From positions 62,001 to 126,000 of the forward strand of contig NZ_JAIVCC010000013.1 of assembly GCF_020866905.1 (NCBI RefSeq): DNA of 64,000 nt, written 5' to 3'. The notes beneath the pieces were generated by a model, which searched no databases, was not told the origin of the DNA, and saw nothing but the letters and a program-made list of their open reading frames with translations. Positions 59,213 through 64,000 of this stretch are shown piece by piece. The translations under genes and the position numbers were made by a program. How positions within the stretch are numbered: the stretch's first letter is position 1; the number at the start of each line of letters is the position of its first letter. This stretch comes from Salinimicrobium sediminilitoris. GTDB lineage: Bacteria; Bacteroidota; Bacteroidia; Flavobacteriales; Flavobacteriaceae.

Positions 59213-60100
59213 ATGGGTCACGATCATTCTCACGGAAACTCTGAAAAGAATCTTAAGCTGGCATTTTTCATCAATTTCGGCTTTACCATTATCGAGATCA
59301 TTGGAGGATTTCTTACCAATAGCGTCGCGATCATTTCTGATGCCTTGCATGACCTGGGCGATAGTTTGTCCCTCGGGCTTGCGTGGTATATAGAAGGTAA
59401 GGCTAATAAAAAGGGGGCTACAAACGAATTTAGCTTCGGGTATGCCCGCTTCAGACTTTTGGGTGCTTTAATTAATTCTGTAGTTCTTGTAGCAGGTTCT
59501 GTTTATATTATTTACGAAGCAATCTCCCGACTTCAAAATCCGGAGGCTGTTGATTCAAAGTACATGATTGGCTTCGCTATCCTTGGAGTCCTGGCTAACG
59601 GTTATGCTGCCTGGCGAGTAAGTGGAGGAAAATCTTTAAATGATAAGGTTGTAAGTTGGCATCTACTGGAAGATGTATTGGGATGGGTCGCTGTTTTTAT
59701 TGTGGCTATCATTCTGCAGTTTAAAGACTGGTACATTCTGGACCCAATTCTTTCACTGGGCATTACGCTTTACATCCTATGGGGTGTCGGCGGAAGACTC
59801 AAAGACACTCTTCATTTGCTTCTCCAGGGAGTTCCGGAAGGATTAAATATGCAGGAAGTCAAAAAGCAGCTACAGCAGGTTGATCACGTTAGTTCTATTC
59901 ATCATATGCACGTTTGGTCCCTGGACGGAGAACACCATGTGCTGACGGCTCACCTGGTCCTGGAAAAGATCAGCCACTTCGATCAAATAGATGACGTGCG
60001 GCAGAAGGCTATAGAGTCTGTGGAAGAGTGGGATTTTAGCCATCATACGTTTCAGTTAGAACTCGATAAGGAAAAATGCCCGATGCTGAAGAGTCACTAA
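59213..60100 (+). CDS. Cation diffusion facilitator family transporter (CzcD-like)
   Basis: This 295-residue CDF protein exports Zn(II) or similar cations by exchange with protons. It has a histidine-rich N-terminus (GHDHSHGN) and six membrane segments. TM2 carries AIISDALHDLGDSLSLG with the metal-site aspartates/histidine, and TM5 carries SWHLLEDVLGWVAVF (HxxxD). The C-terminal cytoplasmic domain is present (VSSIHHMHVWSLDGEHHVLTAHLVL). It is 29 bp after the adaptor gene in the same operon. Confidence 0.93.
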   Translation: MGHDHSHGNSEKNLKLAFFINFGFTIIEIIGGFLTNSVAIISDALHDLGDSLSLGLAWYIEGKANKKGATNEFSFGYARFRLLGALINSVVLVAGSVYIIYEAISRLQNPEAVDSKYMIGFAILGVLANGYAAWRVSGGKSLNDKVVSWHLLEDVLGWVAVFIVAIILQFKDWYILDPILSLGITLYILWGVGGRLKDTLHLLLQGVPEGLNMQEVKKQLQQVDHVSSIHHMHVWSLDGEHHVLTAHLVLEKISHFDQIDDVRQKAIESVEEWDFSHHTFQLELDKEKCPMLKSH

Positions 60101-60128
60101 AATTAATTTACTAAAGCTTGACGTAAGT

Positions 60129-60920
60129 ATGAACAAAAGCATTTTCATTATCCAGAAGATGGACTGTCCTTCGGAGGAACAGATGATAAGAATGAAACTT
60201 GAACCGGTTGACCAGGTAAAGCATCTGGAATTCGATATTAATCGGAGAAAACTCGAAGTATATCATACAGGGAATGGGGATGAAATCCACCGCGCCATTA
60301 GCCAGTTGGGTTTAAATGACAGACTTGAGGAAACAACTGAAGCTGTCTTGCCTTTGCCCTCAGATGATTCGCATCAAAAGAAAATTTTATGGTGGGTACT
60401 CGGAATCAACTTCGGGTTCTTTCTTCTGGAAATGACCACCGGATTAATTTCAAACTCGATGGGTCTTATTGCCGATTCTCTGGACATGCTTGCAGACGCC
60501 TTTGTTTATGCGCTAAGTCTGTTCGCTGTGGGAACATCTATAGGAAGAAAAAAGAGAATAGCAGGAATAAGTGGTTATCTACAAATGGGACTGGCTTTGG
60601 TGGGATTTGCAGAGGTCTTGAGAAGATTTTTTTCAAGTACCGATATGCCTCTGTTCGAGTGGATGATATTTGTTTCCATTTTTGCCCTCGCCGGAAATCT
60701 GATCTCCCTTTGGCTCATTAACAAAGCTAAAACCGATGAGGCTCACATGCAAGCCAGTGCTATTTTCACTTCCAACGATATCATTGTAAACGGTGGAGTA
60801 ATACTGGCCGGAGTTCTCGTGTATTTCCTCGACAGTAAGTGGCCAGATTTAATTATTGGAGGCATTGTTTTTTCATTTGTCATGCGAGGCGCTCTTCGAA
60901 TTTTGAAATTATCAAAGTAG
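60129..60920 (+). CDS. Cation transporter, HMA-like domain plus CDF membrane domain
   Basis: This 263-residue protein has an N-terminal HMA-like domain (IIQKMDCPSEEQMIRMKLEP, where the usual CxxC is reduced to a single cysteine, about residues 8-60), followed by a six-helix CDF-type membrane part. TM2 reads SNSMGLIADSLDMLADAFVYALSL with the DxxxD site, and TM5 reads FTSNDIIVNGGVILAGVL. There is no C-terminal CDF dimerisation domain, so it is a short form. It follows the CzcD-like gene by 28 bp and is likely to export the same group of metals. Confidence 0.85.
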   Translation: MNKSIFIIQKMDCPSEEQMIRMKLEPVDQVKHLEFDINRRKLEVYHTGNGDEIHRAISQLGLNDRLEETTEAVLPLPSDDSHQKKILWWVLGINFGFFLLEMTTGLISNSMGLIADSLDMLADAFVYALSLFAVGTSIGRKKRIAGISGYLQMGLALVGFAEVLRRFFSSTDMPLFEWMIFVSIFALAGNLISLWLINKAKTDEAHMQASAIFTSNDIIVNGGVILAGVLVYFLDSKWPDLIIGGIVFSFVMRGALRILKLSK

Positions 60921-61021
60921 AGCGGGTTGATTTGGAAAGCCGCGACTTTATAACAGAAGTTTAAGAAGGAGCAGGATGTAAATGGTTAATTTAGAGTACA
61001 AAACCCTCTTTTTTACCGGAA

Positions 61022-61759
61022 ATGAGCGAATTCTTAATGGTTTTATTACTTGCCGCTATGCCTGCCGTGGGGAATTTTTCAGGCGGTTTGCTGGCAGAGT
61101 GGATCAATGTTTCCGAAAAAACCTTGAATTTGGCGCTTCACTTCGCTGCAGGTATAATACTCGCTGTTGTAGGTTTAGAATTAATGCCTACTGCACTTGA
61201 AGTAGAGCAACCATGGATTCCCATTGCAGCTTTTATGGGAGGAGGCTTCACTTTTCTTCTTCTGGAAAAAGCGGTTCATTTCATAAAAGACCGGTTCGGA
61301 GGTGAAGGCAAGGCAACGGGATCAGCCTGGGGGATCTATTTAGGAGTTGCAATTGATCTTTTTAGCGACGGCATCATGATAGGCACAGGCTCTACTGTAT
61401 CAGTGTCTTTAGGGCTCCTTCTCGCCCTGGGCCAAGTTCCTGCAGATATCCCGGAAGGTTTTGCCACAATTGCCACCTTCAAGAGCAAGGGAGTGCCTAA
61501 AAAAATGCGCTACTTACTTGCAGCCGGTTTTACAATTCCTATTCTTCTCGGCGCTACAATTGGTTTTTGGACAATGCGCAACAGTGGTGATTTGATCAAA
61601 TTCAGTCTGCTGGCATTTACCGCCGGTATCCTGCTCAGCGTCGCCATCGAAGAAATTTTGACAGAAGCTCATGGTAAACCCGATCCTGCCTATGCTTCTG
61701 TTCTTTTGACTTCAGGTTTTTCCCTGTTCGCATTGCTCACGGTTTATTTAGAAGGCTAA
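61022..61759 (+). CDS. ZIP-family metal transporter
   Basis: This 245-residue protein has about eight membrane segments. The metal site of ZIP proteins is seen in HFAAGIILAVVGLELMPTALE (first half) and LFSDGIMIGTGSTVSVSLGLLLALGQVPADIPEGFATIATF (TM4-TM5 region, with DG and PEG). The typical histidines of HNxxEG are replaced, so it is a divergent member. It may move Zn, Fe or other divalent cations; the direction is uncertain. A 101-bp gap separates it from the upstream cation transporter. Confidence 0.83.
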   Translation: MSEFLMVLLLAAMPAVGNFSGGLLAEWINVSEKTLNLALHFAAGIILAVVGLELMPTALEVEQPWIPIAAFMGGGFTFLLLEKAVHFIKDRFGGEGKATGSAWGIYLGVAIDLFSDGIMIGTGSTVSVSLGLLLALGQVPADIPEGFATIATFKSKGVPKKMRYLLAAGFTIPILLGATIGFWTMRNSGDLIKFSLLAFTAGILLSVAIEEILTEAHGKPDPAYASVLLTSGFSLFALLTVYLEG

Positions 61760-61772
61760 AAAAAAATAGATT

Positions 61773-62789
61773 ATGAATACCTGGTTATGGGCTTTGGTTC
61801 TGATTGCAGCTGTATGGGCAGCTCACTGGGGTGCGGAGCACCTGGCAAAGCCCTTAAAAATACTAAGAAAACAGTGGGGCTTTTCGGTAGCTGCCGGTGG
61901 CGCCTTAATTGGTTTGGCAGCTGCCAGTCCTGAAATAGGAATAAATATCACCAGTGCAGTAACCGGCGTGGGAGATATTGGTCTGGGGACCATGTTTGGC
62001 TCTAATGTTATTGCTATTCCTTTAATGGTCATAACAGCTTACATTGCGACCAGACATCTAAAAAATAAGAACGAAGATGAAGGACACCAGGAGCACAAGA
62101 AGGAGCACCTGCTAAAAGTAGATCCCACGGCCGTAACAGTCCAGGCTTTACCGTACTTGGTAATTGTAGCAGTAGTAGCTATACTAACTGTTCCTTCTGC
62201 CTGGAGAGGGTTACAGCCCGTGGATGGCTGGATAATGTTGGGAATGTATATCGCTTTTCTTGCTCAGGCCCTCCTTAGAGGAAAAAAAGAAAGCGAAAAA
62301 GTGGAATGGAAGAAAAAGGAGATCTGGTTGGCGGTAGCAGGTCTGGTTGCTTTAGGTTTAGGCGCCTTTTTCACAGTTCGTGCTACAGAAAACCTGGTTT
62401 CCTCCTTTGGATTATCACAAATAGTGGGTGGTTTATTTATTACAGCTCCAATGGCTGCATTGCCCGAAGTTTTTGCTACCTGGAGTGTAGCTAAAAGTGG
62501 TCAAATCACTTCCGGTGTCACCAGCGTCATAGGAGATCATGCCGTTACCCTGACAGTAGCATTTTTCCCTCTGGCTTTAGTTGGCTTGCCGGTAAGCAAC
62601 TTTTCCCTATTCGTAACAGTTTTAAGTTTTGTGGGATTAGTAGGCATTCTTTATGCTGCTTTCATTCATATGGGCAGCAGGAAAAGCGGACATGGTTTTA
62701 AACGGTGGCAGGTCGTTACCCTTGGAAGTGTTCTGCTGGTTTATATTGCGGTTGTGCTCTTTGGGATGCTAAATATCATGAATAATTGA
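61773..62789 (+). CDS. CaCA-superfamily sodium/calcium exchanger-like membrane protein
   Basis: This 338-residue protein has about ten membrane segments in two halves. The alpha-repeats carry the acidic residues in ALIGLAAASPEIGINITSAVTGVGDIGLGTMFGSNV (first) and FITAPMAALPEVFATWSVAKSGQITSGVTSVIGDH (second). A charged loop with histidines (NKNEDEGHQEHKKEHLL) lies between the halves. It is 13 bp after the ZIP gene, so the two probably act together in metal or calcium homeostasis. The transported ion is not certain. Confidence 0.85.
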   Translation: MNTWLWALVLIAAVWAAHWGAEHLAKPLKILRKQWGFSVAAGGALIGLAAASPEIGINITSAVTGVGDIGLGTMFGSNVIAIPLMVITAYIATRHLKNKNEDEGHQEHKKEHLLKVDPTAVTVQALPYLVIVAVVAILTVPSAWRGLQPVDGWIMLGMYIAFLAQALLRGKKESEKVEWKKKEIWLAVAGLVALGLGAFFTVRATENLVSSFGLSQIVGGLFITAPMAALPEVFATWSVAKSGQITSGVTSVIGDHAVTLTVAFFPLALVGLPVSNFSLFVTVLSFVGLVGILYAAFIHMGSRKSGHGFKRWQVVTLGSVLLVYIAVVLFGMLNIMNN

Positions 62790-62809
62790 CCATATATGCA
62801 ATATTTGGA

Positions 62810-63148
62810 TCATGAACCGTAAATTAAATTCCTGTTCTTGAGTTCGAGTTCCGCAAGACATAGGGCGGTTGCACGCCATGTCATATCTGGGAGACGAAAG
62901 TTTTTCTCAGTGGCAGTATTTCGAAGCTTTTTTATACATTCATCCCTATGATTAAAGTATAACATGACTCGCTGACTATTGTCGATAAACTTAATCGTGA
63001 CAATCCAGCAATATTTTTTGGACCCATTTATCCATTGTGGATCACAAGATAAATCCTTTTCGACTCCTACTATTCTAAATTCTCGACCATTAGGACTCTT
63101 CTGAACAAGATATGGGTTCAGAATTATGATCTGGTTATCTACTCTCAT
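62810..63148 (-). CDS. Hypothetical protein downstream of the helicase
   Basis: This 112-residue soluble protein (MRVDNQIIILNPYLVQKSPNGREFRIVGVEKDLSCDPQWINGSKKYCWIV) has mixed strand/helix character. No family is recognised. It starts one base inside the stop of the helicase gene, so both are translated from one mRNA, and it converges on the CaCA exchanger. A role connected with the replication function of the neighbouring helicase is plausible. Confidence 0.6.
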   Translation of the reverse strand: MRVDNQIIILNPYLVQKSPNGREFRIVGVEKDLSCDPQWINGSKKYCWIVTIKFIDNSQRVMLYFNHRDECIKKLRNTATEKNFRLPDMTWRATALCLAELELKNRNLIYGS

Positions 63149-64000
63149 TAAAACGGAATTTCATCCTCTGGTGAATCCCAGGGTGCTTCTATAGAACTGC
63201 ACGACCTATCTGGACGAGGGTTTGGGATCAAGTTAGACGGTAGATTAGAGGGATTGCTATTATCAACCTTGGATTGATCTAAGAAGCTTTCGTTTTGAAA
63301 GTTATAATCGGCGGCATAATACCTACCACTGGGTAAATGGTATTTGAAGTTAACCCGACCGTTAATATTACCCTGAAAACTGAATTTAGTTTTCATGTTG
63401 TAAAAATCAGTGCTGTCTTGAGTCCCCAGTTGTTGATCTCCAAAATTCCTATAGATCGTAAAGCCGTCGTGAGTCTGATTCCGAAAATCGGCACTTCCTG
63501 AAACATCATACAAGGAAGGAATGTTATACGCACCCGTTTGTTCGTTTTTCTGCATTTTAGTAGGATGAGCAACTAAGAATATGATGACATTGTTACGCTG
63601 AGCAAAGCTGGTAAGTTCCGTCAAACAGGTGTTGATGAGATCATATTTATTTCCCTTGTCCTTAAAAAGAACCTTATTGAATGCATCAATTATAAAGATA
63701 TCTATGCCGTAAGAGTACATCTGTTCCTTAAACCTGTCCAGTAGCCAATCCCAGGTCGGAGATTCACTTCCTTCTGGCCCGGTCAAATAGATTTTTTCAT
63801 TAGCCCATTCTTTGTATTTCAATATTTCCTCTGCACTGACTCTCTCACATCCCAATTTCTCTGCCTTTTCCATATCAAATGCTTTCCCTGTCACCTTTTC
63901 AATTAATGTGGATTGATGAAGAGCCATTGGGTGGTGCTCTGGAGAAAACCAGCTGGCTTTTAGATCATAGTCATTAATCAAATTAAGGACGTACCAATCA
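63148..64000 (-). CDS. DnaB/Twinkle-like helicase, C-terminal part (cut by window edge)
   Basis: The frame is open to the right edge, so the gene continues beyond the window; the visible TTG at 63981 is not a true start. The visible 283 residues include WYVLNLINDYDLKASWFSPEHHPM, a Walker B-like strand GIDIFIIDAFNKVLF (about 100 residues further) and NVIIFLVAHPTKMQK, as in the RecA-like domain of Twinkle-type primase-helicases and DnaB. Walker A is expected outside. The end is low-complexity (DNSNPSNLPSNLIPNPRPDRS). Such genes are typical of phages and integrative elements. Confidence 0.78.
   Translation of the reverse strand, partial: DWYVLNLINDYDLKASWFSPEHHPMALHQSTLIEKVTGKAFDMEKAEKLGCERVSAEEILKYKEWANEKIYLTGPEGSESPTWDWLLDRFKEQMYSYGIDIFIIDAFNKVLFKDKGNKYDLINTCLTELTSFAQRNNVIIFLVAHPTKMQKNEQTGAYNIPSLYDVSGSADFRNQTHDGFTIYRNFGDQQLGTQDSTDFYNMKTKFSFQGNINGRVNFKYHLPSGRYYAADYNFQNESFLDQSKVDNSNPSNLPSNLIPNPRPDRSCSSIEAPWDSPEDEIPF

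Noticed and set aside
60389-60721. Second plus-strand frame inside the short CDF transporter gene
   Set aside because: It is an alternative frame of a well-supported membrane protein without its own start signal.
63059-63068. CGACTCC match to the ssrA 3' end near the right edge, considered as a second att site
   Set aside because: Only about eight bases agree and they lie inside a coding sequence, so it is within chance.

Overview
The window looks like the chromosome of a Bacteroidota bacterium, most likely a marine-type Flavobacteriaceae (a Gramella/Salegentibacter/Zunongwangia-like relative). The evidence is the gene order tRNA cluster-tuf-tRNA(Trp)-secE-nusG-rplKAJL-rpoB, promoters of the TTG-N19-TAnnTTTG type, near absence of Shine-Dalgarno sequences except in front of rpsU, a tmRNA whose tag reads GENNYALAA, a SprB-like repeat, an S21-XerC-HPF cluster, and several families common in this phylum (DUF2851, DUF6660, TPR plus outer-membrane barrel pair).

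Layout. 1-9.9 kb is the translation/transcription core, all on the minus strand: rpoB (cut by the left edge), ribosomal proteins L7/L12, L10, L1 and L11, nusG, secE, five tRNAs, tuf, hpf, xerC and rpsU. 10-43.4 kb is ordinary chromosomal housekeeping: an acyl-CoA dehydrogenase, an unusual AgcS symporter fusion, envelope proteins, a cysteine synthase/CBS-type enzyme, a LolE-like permease, a NamZ-like muramidase, a PiT-like transporter, an outer-membrane barrel with a giant TPR partner, ftsE, typA, kdsA, a B12-dependent ribonucleotide reductase, a mechanosensitive-channel-like protein and an AlaDH/PNT-family dehydrogenase. At 43.6-44.0 kb lies ssrA (tmRNA), a classical integration target, and everything to its right looks accessory.

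The accessory part (44.0-64.0 kb) starts with a compact cassette of three unrecognised small genes, convergent with a type I restriction-modification operon (hsdM-hsdS-hsdR). A long plus-strand metal-resistance block follows: an ArsR repressor with a 24-bp perfect palindromic operator, MerTP, a MerA-like flavoprotein, a GDCCVxC protein, a DUF6660 protein, a CzcA-type RND pump fused to its own TolC-like outer-membrane domain, its CzcB adaptor, two CDF-type transporters, a ZIP protein and a CaCA exchanger. At the right edge a DnaB/Twinkle-like helicase (cut by the edge) and a small companion gene suggest that a mobile or replicating element continues beyond the window. No integrase and no second att copy is visible inside the window.

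The points most worth a second look are the unique strong Shine-Dalgarno of rpsU followed by an intrinsic terminator that runs directly into the xerC start codon, a promoter buried inside the hpf terminator, a group of apparently leaderless genes, the AgcS and CzcA-TolC fusions, the three-gene cassette beside the restriction system, and the tmRNA-anchored island as a whole.
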